A DNA stretch of 25,951 bases from F23-B02 sp963650165 (GTDB lineage: Bacteria; Bacillota; Clostridia; Oscillospirales; Oscillospiraceae): assembly GCA_963650165.1 (NCBI GenBank), contig CAVJKX010000020.1, positions 1 through 25,951 of the forward strand, read 5' to 3'. This document shows positions 1 through 9,317 of this stretch, piece by piece. The number at the start of each line of letters is the position of its first letter. Positions within the stretch are counted from its first letter, which is position 1. Under the pieces are notes generated by a model, which was not told the DNA's origin, searched no databases, and worked only from the letters and a program-made list of their open reading frames with translations. The position numbers were made by a program, and so were the translations under genes.

Positions 1-9
1 ACCTCTTCA

Positions 10-46
10 GTCACCTTCGGTGACAGCTTCCCCTCGAAGGGGAAGC
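10..46. repeat. Twin-hairpin intergenic repeat
   Basis: Two perfect stem-loops lie one base apart: GTCACC/GGTGAC around TTC (10-24), then GCTTCCCCT/AGGGGAAGC around CGA (26-46). No T-run follows on either strand, so a plain terminator is unlikely. From memory, this double-hairpin style is common between genes in Oscillospiraceae, which suggests a dispersed repeat. Only one copy is in the window, so repeat status is inferred. Confidence 0.5.
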
Positions 47-87
47 CAAGGGTGCATAACATTACTGCGTACTAATGGGATGCGAAA

Positions 88-166
88 CGTTCTTATTTAT
101 GCCATTGTTTCGATACCGGGCACCTGTAATAAACGTATAGGTACAGCCTCAATGCGCCACTAAAAA
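88..166 (-). repeat. Dispersed repeat, copy 1 (inverted relative to the 3' copies)
   Basis: Read on the minus strand, 166-115 gives TTTTTAGTGGCG, then GGCTGTACCTATACG, then GGTGCCCGGT. This closely matches 25590-25640 and 25643-25694 on the plus strand. The match to the second 3' copy continues through ATCGAAAC and AAATAAGAAC, down to about position 88. The element sits just downstream of the ABC ATPase gene. It has no coding potential. Confidence 0.75.
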
Positions 167-178
167 CACGCCGCTGAA

Positions 179-1627
179 CTAACGGAGTTTTACGCAGTAG
201 TAGGCGAGGAGATATGTCTTTTCGGACTTATAGGCGTTCCAGACGCGGTCGGCGAGGTCCTCGGGCTCGCCCGCCTTGCGCTGGAAGGAGCGTATCTCCT
301 CGATGACCTCCTGCAGATCGTCCTCGCAGGCCTCCTCGAGGTCGTAGAACCTGTCGCAATTGGTGTAGGCGTACACCATGAGGCTGCGGTACTTCCCCTC
401 GGGCTGAGCCTCGAACTCCGTGCGCATCTGCGCGACGAGCTCGTCAAGCAGCGCCATGTGCGTGTATTTTATCGCCTCGATCTCCGCGGCGGCCAGCGCC
501 TTCTTGTACTGATCGCGGCTGAGGTCGCCGGCGGCCAGCAGAACGTCCTTGGCAACGTCGGTGTAGGTCGCCTCGTCGTTTATTATCCGCTGCGCGCCAT
601 TGCGCAATATCTCCCTGTCCCAGCGCGAGGTATCGACGCCGAGCATTTGATCTATCTGACTGTGGCAGGCTGCGGCCTCGCTTTTTATCTGCTCGACCGT
701 GAGGCTCTGCGCGAGCGTGTAGGACTTGAGCAGATCGTACTGCGACCACACGAAGCAGCCCGCGACGCAGGCCAGCAGCAGCAGGAAATAGACGGCGGCC
801 TCGGCGATGATCCTGCCGGTTTTCTTTTTGAGCCTGTTTCGGGGGCTTGCCTGCACCTTCGAGAGCGACTCGGTCTGCGGCAGTACGCCCGTGTTGAGAT
901 ACTCGGCATACGCGTCGCACACGGTGTTCGGCTCGCCGAACATGACCATGCGGCCCTTGTCGAGCCAGAGCACCTTGCTGCACTGCGACCTGACCGCCGG
1001 CAGCGAATGTGACACCATCAGCGCGGTCGTGTCGCCGTTGTCGATGATGCTCTGCATCTTTTTCTGGCTTTTCTTGCGGAAGTCGCCGTCGCCGACGGCG
1101 AAGACCTCGTCAAGGATGATGATATCGGGCTCGATCATGCTCGCTATCGCAAAGGCGATGCGGCTTTTCATGCCGCTCGAGAGCGTGCGGAAGGGGCTGT
1201 TCTGAAACTCGCGCATTTCCGCAAAGTCGATGATCTCGTCGTATTTTGAGTCAATAAACGCCCTGTCGTAGCCCATGAACGCGCCGCGCAGGTACACGTT
1301 TTCCCTGACGGTCATCTCGCGGTCGAAGCCCGTGCCGAGCTCAAGCAGAGCGCAGATCCTGCCGGTCTTTTCGACCGTGCCGGAGGCTGGGGTGAGCGTC
1401 CCGCTTATGGCCTTCATCATCGTGCTTTTTCCCGCGCCGTTTTTGCCGATAACGCCGAGCATATCGCCCCTTTCGAGGCTGAACGATACGTTTCTGAGCG
1501 CCCAGAACTCGTTGTTCCGGGGGCTTTTTCCGAGCATGCGCCTGACTATGTCCGCCGTGGAGCGCGAAGCCTGCCTGCGGTAGCGCACCGAGACGTCGTC
1601 GAGCACAAGAACCTTGTTTCCGTCCAT
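179..1627 (-). CDS. TagH/Wzt-like polysaccharide ABC exporter ATPase with membrane-anchored C-terminal domain
   Basis: This is the ATP-hydrolysing subunit that powers export of a surface polysaccharide or teichoic-acid-like polymer. Walker A is GKNGAGKST (residues 61-69), the signature is LSSGM (149-153, the variant usual in Wzt/TagH rather than LSGGQ), Walker B is DIIILDEV (168-175) and the switch His is H207. After the ATPase comes a basic stretch, a hydrophobic helix at about 273-294, and some 190 residues rich in charged helices that probably lie outside the membrane. Bacillus TagH has a comparable tail. The start has AAGGAGGT six bases upstream, and the permease gene ends 12 bases before it. 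It is the last gene of the operon, and no clear terminator follows. Confidence 0.9.
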   Translation of the reverse strand: MDGNKVLVLDDVSVRYRRQASRSTADIVRRMLGKSPRNNEFWALRNVSFSLERGDMLGVIGKNGAGKSTMMKAISGTLTPASGTVEKTGRICALLELGTGFDREMTVRENVYLRGAFMGYDRAFIDSKYDEIIDFAEMREFQNSPFRTLSSGMKSRIAFAIASMIEPDIIILDEVFAVGDGDFRKKSQKKMQSIIDNGDTTALMVSHSLPAVRSQCSKVLWLDKGRMVMFGEPNTVCDAYAEYLNTGVLPQTESLSKVQASPRNRLKKKTGRIIAEAAVYFLLLLACVAGCFVWSQYDLLKSYTLAQSLTVEQIKSEAAACHSQIDQMLGVDTSRWDREILRNGAQRIINDEATYTDVAKDVLLAAGDLSRDQYKKALAAAEIEAIKYTHMALLDELVAQMRTEFEAQPEGKYRSLMVYAYTNCDRFYDLEEACEDDLQEVIEEIRSFQRKAGEPEDLADRVWNAYKSEKTYLLAYYCVKLR

Positions 1628-1639
1628 CAGCGCACCTCC

Positions 1640-2407
1640 TTACACATACAGCACGATCTTGTCGCGCGCAATGCGGTAGGTGAAGCAGCCGAGGAAGGCG
1701 CACACCGCGGCCATTGCGAACATGATAAGATGCGTCGAGGGGCCGGGAACGGTCGAATGGATGATGAGCTGGCGGAAGTAGTTGACGCACATGTACAGCG
1801 GATTGCAGTTCAAAAGCCTGCGCAGTATGCCCGGCAGTATCGACGGATCGTAGAATATCGCCGAGGAGTACATGATTATGCGCGTTATGACGGGCCAGAG
1901 ATAGCTGACGTCGCGGAAGAATATGTAGACGGTGCTCAGGAACATGCCGATGCCGAAGTTGATGAAATAAAGGCATACGATCGGATACAGCAGGTAGATA
2001 AAGCGCCAGTGGAAGCTGATGCCATCGATGGCGACGAACACGAAAAACACGAGCAGCGAGACGAGAAAGTCAATGCCCTGCGCGGCGCTCTGCGACACGA
2101 GGAAGTAGTGCTTGGGCACGGGCACCTTGCTGTATATCTGCGCATTGTCGTAAAGCACGCGCATGGCGCTCCGCGTTGCGGCGGAGAAGTAGTTGAACAG
2201 CAGAAGTCCGCAGAACAGGTATATCGTGTAGTGCGGCATGTTGCGCCCGAAGAAGGTGCCGAAGATCACGTCCATGGTCAGCAGCAGCAGCAGCGGCGAA
2301 AGCGCGCTCCAGAGTATGCCGAAGGTCGTGCGCTTGTATTTCTTTATAAAGTCCCGCCTTATAAGCTCAGAAAGCAGAAAACTGTTGTTAGCTTTGTCCG
2401 AAGTCAT
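1640..2407 (-). CDS. ABC-2 type polysaccharide/teichoic acid exporter permease (TagG/Wzm-like)
   Basis: This 255-residue membrane protein is the channel partner of the ATPase encoded 12 bases downstream. An amphipathic N-terminus (LIRRDFIKKYKRTTFGILW) leads into about six hydrophobic segments, the usual layout and length for TagG/Wzm permeases of the ABC-2 family. AAGGAG lies about 13 bases before the ATG, a rather long spacing. The 81-base gap to the nucleotidyltransferase gene is AT-rich and holds a TATAAT on the minus strand (2451-2446) without a convincing -35. A weak internal promoter is possible, but co-transcription with the upstream genes is more likely. Together the pair should move a lipid-linked polymer across the cytoplasmic membrane. 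Confidence 0.92.
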   Translation of the reverse strand: MTSDKANNSFLLSELIRRDFIKKYKRTTFGILWSALSPLLLLLTMDVIFGTFFGRNMPHYTIYLFCGLLLFNYFSAATRSAMRVLYDNAQIYSKVPVPKHYFLVSQSAAQGIDFLVSLLVFFVFVAIDGISFHWRFIYLLYPIVCLYFINFGIGMFLSTVYIFFRDVSYLWPVITRIIMYSSAIFYDPSILPGILRRLLNCNPLYMCVNYFRQLIIHSTVPGPSTHLIMFAMAAVCAFLGCFTYRIARDKIVLYV

Positions 2408-2488
2408 AAAACGTTTTTTCTCCTTACAAAAAGCAAAAAAACTGCATTATAACTGATACTATAACACAGTTTATTGCATAATTCCAAC

Positions 2489-3085
2489 TTATTTTTCGGA
2501 CAGAAAGTTCAGATAGTCCTCGGGTGAGTTGAAATCGCGCGTGAACGAGTCGAGCAGGACATAGTCCCGGCCGATCCCGCGCCCCGAAAGCGGGAGCTGC
2601 GCATACAGGTGATACACCTGCCAGCCCTTGCACTCGTCCGTCTCGCCCGCGAGGAATTTCCCGCGCACCTCAAGGTACAGCGAGCGGAAAAGCTCCCCGT
2701 CGCCTATCAGGACGGCGCAGATGCTCTTTTCGCTTCCGAAAAACAGCAGCGGACTGCTGCCGCGGCGGGAAACGACGGTCTTTATCGCGTCCTCGGAATA
2801 CAGCACGTCGCCGTAGAGGAAGCACATATCGTCGCCGATGAGCTCGGCGGTGAAGCGGTCGATCTCCAGAACGTTGTTTTTCGGCTCGTAGCGCCGCGCG
2901 CCGGGGATATCGAGGCTCTTGTCGTGCGAGGTGATGATGAGCTCGGCCGAATTATCGCACTCATGCACAAGGCGCACCGTGCGCTCAAGAAGCGTTTCGC
3001 CCGAAAAGCTTATCTCCTGCTTTTTATGCCCCATGAAATTGTTCCAGCGGCTGCCGCTGCCGTCGGCCATGATGACGTATCTCAT
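2489..3085 (-). CDS. Sugar- or polyol-phosphate nucleotidyltransferase-like protein
   Basis: This 198-residue protein belongs to the NTP-transferase fold that activates sugars or polyols with CTP or another NTP. It opens with MRYVIMADGSGSRW, matching the N-terminal nucleotide-binding loop. It has a metal-binding YGDV (91-94) and a late acidic motif, TRDFNSPEDY (182-191). The start was chosen because the ATG overlaps the stop of the ATP-grasp gene as ATGA (3085-3082), a sign of translational coupling; longer in-frame starts would run into that gene's conserved C-terminus. Next to a CDP-glycerol-type transferase it may supply an activated building block, but the substrate cannot be read from sequence. 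At about 200 residues it is short, with only the catalytic fold. Confidence 0.8.
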   Translation of the reverse strand: MRYVIMADGSGSRWNNFMGHKKQEISFSGETLLERTVRLVHECDNSAELIITSHDKSLDIPGARRYEPKNNVLEIDRFTAELIGDDMCFLYGDVLYSEDAIKTVVSRRGSSPLLFFGSEKSICAVLIGDGELFRSLYLEVRGKFLAGETDECKGWQVYHLYAQLPLSGRGIGRDYVLLDSFTRDFNSPEDYLNFLSEK

Positions 3086-4131
3086 TTTATTATCCCGTGC
3101 TCGCGGTAGAAATCGCCCAGCCGTCCGTAGCGCTGCGGCCCCCAGAGCTGGATGATGTTCACGCCCGAGGAGGTGTTGGCCTCGATGACGGTAAAGCCGT
3201 CGTCGGTCGGGAGGATATCCCATGCGATGATGTCCAGATACGGGAAATTGCGGCTTATATCCATGACGCCGGCCTTGAGCTTATCCCAATCGGGGATAAC
3301 GGCGCCCTCTATCTGGGCGTTGGTGTCGGGATGCCGGCGGTATACGGTGAGGTTGTGCAGCGTGCGGGCATAGCTCAGCTGCCCGCTTGCGATATCGACG
3401 TTTGCGACCAGTCCGCCGCGGCTGCCGTTATCGACCGAGCCCGTCCAGTCCGCTCCGATGCGCTGCACGGCAAAGCACAGCTCGAACTCCTTCGTTTCGG
3501 CGCTGCGCAGGACTATCATACGCAGGGTGTTTGCGCTGTTTGCGTAAATTTTGTTGAGATATTCGGCCTGATGCGCGTAGGCGCAGATGAGCCAGCGCGG
3601 ATCGCGGCGCAGACGCTCGATGAGCTCGGCCTCCGTGTGCGGCTCGTCGTTGCAGAGTATGCCGTGGCCGTTGTATTTGACGATGTACACGCCCTTGCCC
3701 TTGCCCGCGCGCACGGGCTTGACGACGAAGGCGCCCTTTTCGCGCAGCAGCGCCGTGAGATCCTCGTAGCAGCCTATGCTCCGTCCGTTCATCCCGGCAA
3801 GGCGGCCGTCCTTTTTGACGCAGTATATCTCGGGGGTGTCGCAGTAGCGCTCGATTATCTGCGTGAAAACGACCTTGTTGTTGAGCATTTCGCTGTATGG
3901 GTCGTTTATGCGGCGCGAGCGGTACCAGTCGAACTCCGAAAGATACTGCTTTTTGTCGTTGTGCTTAAAGTCATACAGCGCGGCCTGATCGACCATGTAG
4001 CCGCCGAAAACGCTGTAGTAAAGCCTTGTGTGCAGCGGAAGCTTAAAGTGATTGGGCGCAAACAGTATCCTCGTTATCCACAGCACCATCAATTTGATTT
4101 TGGCGAGCAATGCTCTGAGAAATTGCATCAT
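3082..4131 (-). CDS. Sugar-transfer-associated ATP-grasp protein
   Basis: This 349-residue protein matches the ATP-grasp family associated with sugar-transfer loci (ATPgrasp_ST). The N-terminal region has the family-typical HTRLYYSVFGGYMVDQ. The ATP-binding lysine loop is KPVRAGKGKGVYIVK (138-152), and the metal-binding end has VIEANTSSGVNIIQ (315-328). ATP-grasp enzymes usually join a carboxylate to an amine or thiol, so it may add an amino acid or similar group to a polymer unit; the actual reaction is unknown. GGAGAGAG just upstream of ATG 4131 supports this start. As a result the first 89 bases overlap the end of the upstream transferase gene, while the 3' end overlaps the nucleotidyltransferase gene by four bases. 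Confidence 0.85.
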   Translation of the reverse strand: MMQFLRALLAKIKLMVLWITRILFAPNHFKLPLHTRLYYSVFGGYMVDQAALYDFKHNDKKQYLSEFDWYRSRRINDPYSEMLNNKVVFTQIIERYCDTPEIYCVKKDGRLAGMNGRSIGCYEDLTALLREKGAFVVKPVRAGKGKGVYIVKYNGHGILCNDEPHTEAELIERLRRDPRWLICAYAHQAEYLNKIYANSANTLRMIVLRSAETKEFELCFAVQRIGADWTGSVDNGSRGGLVANVDIASGQLSYARTLHNLTVYRRHPDTNAQIEGAVIPDWDKLKAGVMDISRNFPYLDIIAWDILPTDDGFTVIEANTSSGVNIIQLWGPQRYGRLGDFYREHGIIK

Positions 4132-5254
4132 GTTTATCTCTCTCCATGCAGTCGATTATAAGCCCGGCGATCTTGTCGGTCGCCCTTCCCGAGAGATCGG
4201 GCAGGTACCTCCGGCAGAAGCGCCTGTAGTTTTCCATGTCGTATTCGCCGCTTTCTACGGCGGCAACGAGCTCCCTGGGGTCTTTGAAAATGCAGTCGGG
4301 GAATTCGTCGAAGAGCTTGACGTTCAGGCCGTTGTGCTCAAGATAGTCCTCGTAGTCGAAAAGATAGAAGTACACGGGCTTGCCGAGCAGCGCCGCCTCT
4401 ATCGTTATGGCCGAGTAGTCGGTTATCACGCAGTCGCACACCGACAGCACCGTCGAGGTCGGGACCTTGTGGCAGGTCATGGCCGGCGAAAGCGACTCGT
4501 AGTTCAAAAGCTGGTTCGGGTGGCGCTTTATGACGAGCATCCGGCTGCCGTCAAAGTTAAAGGCGTCCACCAGCGGCTTGGGGTCGAGCGTCTGCCCCTT
4601 GCGGAAGGTCGGCGCGTACAGCACGATCTTCTTGCCCCTGAGCCAGGGATAGGCCGCGTAGAACTGCCGCCGGGCCTCCTCCTGCCCCTCGCGCAGCTTA
4701 TCCATGCGCGGAAGGCCGACGTTGTAGAGAATGTCGGGCTCCACGTCGAAGGACGCGCAGTAGAATGGGTTGAAGGCGCGGCCGCCGGCAATGACGACAT
4801 CGTAGTTGCGGTGCATGCGCATTTCGCGCGCGATCATGTCACTGCGGCCGAACTTCTTGCCGAGCGACTGGTAGCCGGATTTCTTTATCTTGCCCATGGC
4901 GTGCCACATCTGGATGACGGCAAGCCGCTTTTTGTGGTGCAGCACCGACACCGCGGGCCAGTACGAGTCGAGCACGCACACCGAGGCCGTGGCGAGGTGA
5001 TACATGCTCTCAAGCGTAACGAGCGCATATTCGCACATGCTCCCGAAGCCCTTGTCGGCGCGCTTTGTTATTATAACTATGTTCGTTTCCGGCCGGAGCT
5101 CCTTCAGGCGGCTGCTGAGAAACTCGATATCCTCGGTCACGGTGTTTGACTGCCGGCTGAGGAACAGGACCTTGTTTTTGTCGGTCGGGCAGAGCTTCAG
5201 GAAAAAGTAGATGAAGTTCATGACCCAGCGCAGCAAAATAACGGCTATTCTCAT
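4043..5254 (-). CDS. CDP-glycerol glycerophosphotransferase family protein (TagB/TagF-like)
   Basis: This 403-residue cytoplasmic or membrane-associated transferase belongs to the family that adds polyol-phosphate units from CDP-glycerol or CDP-ribitol in wall teichoic acid synthesis. The first 20 residues are hydrophobic. Conserved family features are MWHAMGKIKKSG (117-128, with the histidine of the WHA motif), LYAPTFRKG (212-220), KRHP (243-246) and TDYSAITIEAALLGKP (278-293). It lacks the long N-terminal domain of TagF polymerases, so it may be a primase or single-unit transferase. GGAAC lies six bases before the ATG. It is the first gene of the minus-strand operon, with promoter 5310-5338. 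Its last 30 residues run beyond the usual family end into the next gene. Confidence 0.9.
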   Translation of the reverse strand: MRIAVILLRWVMNFIYFFLKLCPTDKNKVLFLSRQSNTVTEDIEFLSSRLKELRPETNIVIITKRADKGFGSMCEYALVTLESMYHLATASVCVLDSYWPAVSVLHHKKRLAVIQMWHAMGKIKKSGYQSLGKKFGRSDMIAREMRMHRNYDVVIAGGRAFNPFYCASFDVEPDILYNVGLPRMDKLREGQEEARRQFYAAYPWLRGKKIVLYAPTFRKGQTLDPKPLVDAFNFDGSRMLVIKRHPNQLLNYESLSPAMTCHKVPTSTVLSVCDCVITDYSAITIEAALLGKPVYFYLFDYEDYLEHNGLNVKLFDEFPDCIFKDPRELVAAVESGEYDMENYRRFCRRYLPDLSGRATDKIAGLIIDCMERDKHDAISQSIARQNQIDGAVDNEDTVCAQSL

Positions 5255-5309
5255 AAGGAAAGTTCCTTTACTGCAAAAAATGTCGCGCCGCTAAACGCAA
5301 AACTAAGAT

Positions 5310-5338
5310 ATCTTACAATATTTTTGCGAATACTTCAA
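5310..5338 (-). promoter_or_regulatory. Promoter of the surface-polymer operon
   Basis: On the minus strand TTGAAG (5338-5333) is followed after 17 bases by TAAGAT (5315-5310). This is a good sigma-70/SigA-type match placed about 56 bases before the transferase start. The whole intergenic stretch 5255-5345 is AT-rich compared with its surroundings. Confidence 0.6.
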
Positions 5339-5378
5339 CAGTATTGTGTTAACAAAACGGAAATGCCCTGCTTGTCTA

Positions 5379-5410
5379 TTGAAAACGGGGGTCTTGTGTG
5401 ATAGTATAAT
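5379..5410 (+). promoter_or_regulatory. Probable promoter of the tandem ATP-grasp/moaA operon
   Basis: A perfect TATAAT box lies at 5405-5410, with TTGAAA at 5379-5384. The 20-base spacer is longer than ideal, so the -35 call is weak. The -10 position suits the GTG start at 5466 and its ribosome site at 5452. Confidence 0.45.
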
Positions 5411-5465
5411 TGAGCAAAATAATGCGAAAGAGTACGATTACACACGAATACGGGAGAAAAAAGCA

Positions 5466-7459
5466 GTGAATATATGGAGAAAGTTCAAGCGCCTTATAAA
5501 AAGAATGGTCAGAAGGCTGTTTTTCAGCAAGGCCGAGTATAAACGCTTCAAAAAGACCGAAACCTTTCAGCTCCTGCGGAGCATGCTTATAGACAGGTAT
5601 TTTATCCGCGACATCAAAAAGGGCGAATACGCCACCGTGCGGGCCAAGAAAATGAACTACCGGCTCGAAAAGAAGGGGGCGCTCACCGACGAATACAAGG
5701 AAGCGCTGCTGGCCAAGGTCTTTGAAAAGCAGCACGGCTATAAGATGAATTTCCTCGATCCGCAGACCTTCAACGAAAAGCTCATGTGGATGAAGGTCTA
5801 CTATCAGGAGCCGCTGATCACCAAATGCTGCGATAAATTCGCCGTCAAGGACTATGTTGCGAAGATGATCGGCCCCGAGTACGCCGTGCCGACGATAAAA
5901 AGCTGGACAAACGCCGGACAGATAGATTTTGACGAGCTGCCCGAGAGGTTCGTGCTCAAGGTCAACTGGAGCAGCGGCTATCTCAAGATCGTCAAGGACA
6001 AATCCGAGCTCGACGAGGACGCGACCCGCCGCCAGTTTGCCAAATGGATAAAGCCGTACAGAAACTCGTATTACCAGACCTTCAACTGGGGCTACAAGAA
6101 CATGCCTCCCATCATATTCGCCGAGGAATACCTCGAGCAGGCAAACGAGCAGGTCTATGACTATAAATTCTTCTGCTTCAACGGCCGCGTAGACAGTCTT
6201 TTCATCGCGACCGACCGTCAGGACAAGAGCAGACCCACCACCTTCGACTTCTACGACGCCGACTTCAGGCCCCTCGACATCACCTACGGCGGACACGCGC
6301 ACGTCAGAACGCCGCACGAAAAGCCCGCCAATTTCGAGAAAATGAAGGAGCTCGCGGCAAAGCTCTCCAAGCCCTTCCCCTTCGTCAGGGTCGATTTCTA
6401 CGACCTCGGCGACAGAGTATATGTCGGCGAGATGACCTTCTATTCCGGCGGCGCGCTGCTCTCCTTCGAGCCGGTCGAGTGGGATAAGATATACGGCGAC
6501 AAGATAAAGCTTCCGGACAAGGTGCTTCAGAACACCGAGGATTATTTCGATCCCCTCTCGCCCAAGGAGGCGTACATGATGGAAGAGCGCATAACGCCGG
6601 TGATGCAGCGCATGTACTGCATGCAGAAGGCCTATGCGCAGCTCGGCTACCTGCCGGATCTGGACGAGCCGAAAAGCTTCAACGAGAAGATAATCTGGCT
6701 CGCACTCAACTACAGGCACCCCGACATAAAAATCGCGGCGGACAAGTTCGCCGCCAAGGAGTATATATCCTCAAAGGTCGGAAAGGAATACGTCGTGCCG
6801 CTGCTCGGCGCGTACAAAGACGTTGCGCAGATAGATTTTTCGGCTCTGCCGGACAGGTTCGTCGCAAAATCGAACTGCGGCTGGGGCAGCGATCAGGTCA
6901 TCCTCGTCACCGATAAGAGCACCTACTGCATCGACCACCTGAAGGTCATGATGACGACCTGGCTGTATCCCTGGTGCACCTATTATTATCAGAACATGTG
7001 CATCACCGACGAGAAGATAGAGCCGATGATCGTCATCGAGGAGCTGCTCGAGGGCGACGACGGCGTCAATGTCGACGACTACAAATTCTACTGCTGCAAC
7101 GGCGAGCCGCGCTTCGCGCTCGTCGTCAGCGACCGCAAGGCGAGGGCGCAGACGCGCACCTTCGTCGATATGGACTGGAACTGCATCCCCGTCATGCGCA
7201 AGGGCAAAAAGACCGCCGCTCACCCGAAAAAGCCCGTAAAGCTCAAGGAAATGAAGCGGCTGTGCAGAATTCTGGCCAAGGACTTCCCTCTCGTGAGGAT
7301 CGATTTTTACGAGATCGGCGGCCGCGTGTATGTCGGCGAGCTGACCTTTACGCCGGGCATGTTCCTCGGCTTCAAACCCATAGAAATGGACTATAAGCTC
7401 GGCGAATACCTCGACCTGAGCGGGTATCTCGGCGGGAAAAAGGACTCATCACAGGAAAA

Positions 7460-7463
<4 letters not shown>
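5466..7463 (+). CDS. Tandem double TupA-like ATP-grasp protein
   Basis: This 665-residue protein has two TupA-type ATP-grasp domains, each normally found alone in proteins of about 300 residues in polysaccharide loci. The repeat offset is about 303 residues. Paired landmarks are FNEK at 102 and 405, QIDF..LP.RFV.K.N at about 152 and 455, DYKF.C.NG at 232 and 538, and VR.DFY followed by VGE.TF at 307-324 and 610-627. The nucleotide loops differ: KVNWSSG in the first, KSNCGWGSD in the second. TupA-like enzymes are thought to join amino-acid-like groups in surface polymers. GTG 5466 was chosen because GGGAG lies nine bases upstream; the possible GTG at 5346 lies upstream of the promoter. The stop overlaps moaA as ATGA. 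Confidence 0.85.
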
Positions 7464-8419
<956 letters not shown>

Positions 8420-8422
8420 AGT

Positions 8423-8857
8423 ATGGCAAAAATAGCGGCGATCTGCATAAGCGGCGTCAGGGGAATTCAGAAGCACGAGATCCCCGAGGCGTTTTTGAAA
8501 AAGGACTGGGGCATCGAGGGCGACGCCCACGCCGGAAACTGGCACAGGCAGGTGAGCCTGCTGTCGGTCGACAGTGTGCGGAAGCTTCAGGAGAAGCTGA
8601 GCTTTGAGCTCCTGCACGGCGCCTTTGCCGAGAATATTCTCGTTGAGGGCATGGCTGTTCATACGCTGCCGGTGGGCACGCGCCTGCGCATAGGCGAGGC
8701 CCTGTGCGAGGTGACGCAGATAGGCAAGGAGTGCCACAACGACTGCGCGATCCGCAAGGCCGCCGGCGACTGCGTCATGCCGCGCGAGGGCATCTTCGTC
8801 AGGGTCCTCGAGTCCGGCACGGTAAAGCCCGGCGACGAGATAAGCATAGTCGAATAA
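8423..8857 (+). CDS. MOSC domain-containing protein
   Basis: This 144-residue protein is essentially a lone MOSC domain, the fold named after the molybdenum cofactor sulfurase C-terminus. Visible features are GIEGDAHAG (30-38), FAENI (68-72) and the region GEALCEVTQIGKEC (91-104), which ends in a conserved cysteine expected to handle sulfur or cofactor. AGGAGG lies seven bases before the ATG and overlaps the Gly-Gly codons at the end of moaA, so the two genes are one unit. Small stand-alone MOSC proteins next to moa genes are common in clostridia. A role in cofactor maturation or delivery is inferred. Confidence 0.9.
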   Translation: MAKIAAICISGVRGIQKHEIPEAFLKKDWGIEGDAHAGNWHRQVSLLSVDSVRKLQEKLSFELLHGAFAENILVEGMAVHTLPVGTRLRIGEALCEVTQIGKECHNDCAIRKAAGDCVMPREGIFVRVLESGTVKPGDEISIVE

Positions 8858-8906
8858 GCCTGAGCCGTCACACCGGCTGCACTCTGCAAGCTGAAACAAA
8901 AAATTT

Positions 8907-8940
8907 ACTCCCGGGACCGTACGGCTCCGGGAGTTTCTAT
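8907..8940. terminator. Terminator-like hairpin after the MOSC gene
   Basis: ACTCCCGG (8907-8914) pairs with CCGGGAGT (8927-8934) and is followed by TTCTAT on the plus strand. On the minus strand AAATTTTTTG follows. It could therefore end transcription from both the moaA-MOSC unit and the minus-strand PLP-enzyme remnant. The T-tracts are imperfect. Confidence 0.6.
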
Positions 8941-8959
8941 GGTTAAGGAGAGAAGGAGT

Positions 8960-9310
8960 TTATTGCTCGGAAAGCTTCAGTGCACGGTCGAGATCCGCGA
9001 TAACATCCTCGGGATCCTCGAGCCCGACGGACATACGGATAAGCCCGTCCGTTATGCCGGCCGCTTCGCGCATCCGGCGGTCAATGTACCAGTGCGTCAT
9101 GCTTGCGGGATGCTCGAGCAGCGTTTCGGCATCGCCGAGGCTCACTGCGAGAGTGCACAGCTCGACCGCCTCCATGAAGCGTATGCCCGCCTCAAGGCCG
9201 CCGGCGAGATCAAAGCAGATGACCGAGCCGCAGCCGTTCATCGTCTGCTCCGCTATATCGTGCTGAGGATGCGATTTAAGACCGGGATAGCGCACCTCGC
9301 GCACCTGCGG
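8960..9310 (-). pseudogene. 3' remnant of a Cys/Met-metabolism PLP enzyme gene (methionine gamma-lyase/cystathionine synthase type)
   Basis: About 116 codons remain, matching only the C-terminal third of an enzyme normally near 400 residues. YPGLKSHPQHDIAEQ, GSVICFDLAGG, SLGDAETLLEHPASMTH and GLIRMSVGLEDPEDVI are family hallmarks of the PLP-dependent transsulfuration enzymes. The PLP lysine and the whole N-terminal domain are missing. Reading back, homology holds through the proline of the expected HPQV motif (9310), then a TAG appears at 9313-9311. This places the break at about 9310/9311, where AraC-like sequence begins on the other strand. No ribosome site fits the possible GTG at 9304. 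It is almost certainly a dead fragment. Confidence 0.85.
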
Positions 9311-9317
9311 CTATATC

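Noticed and set aside
3086..3223. Longer N-terminus for the nucleotidyltransferase
   Set aside because: The added residues are Arg-rich shadow of the ATP-grasp gene's C-terminus; the ATGA overlap start matches the family N-terminus.
5346..5465. Upstream GTG start for the double ATP-grasp protein
   Set aside because: It would put the TATAAT promoter inside the gene and has no ribosome site; GTG 5466 has GGGAG nine bases before it.
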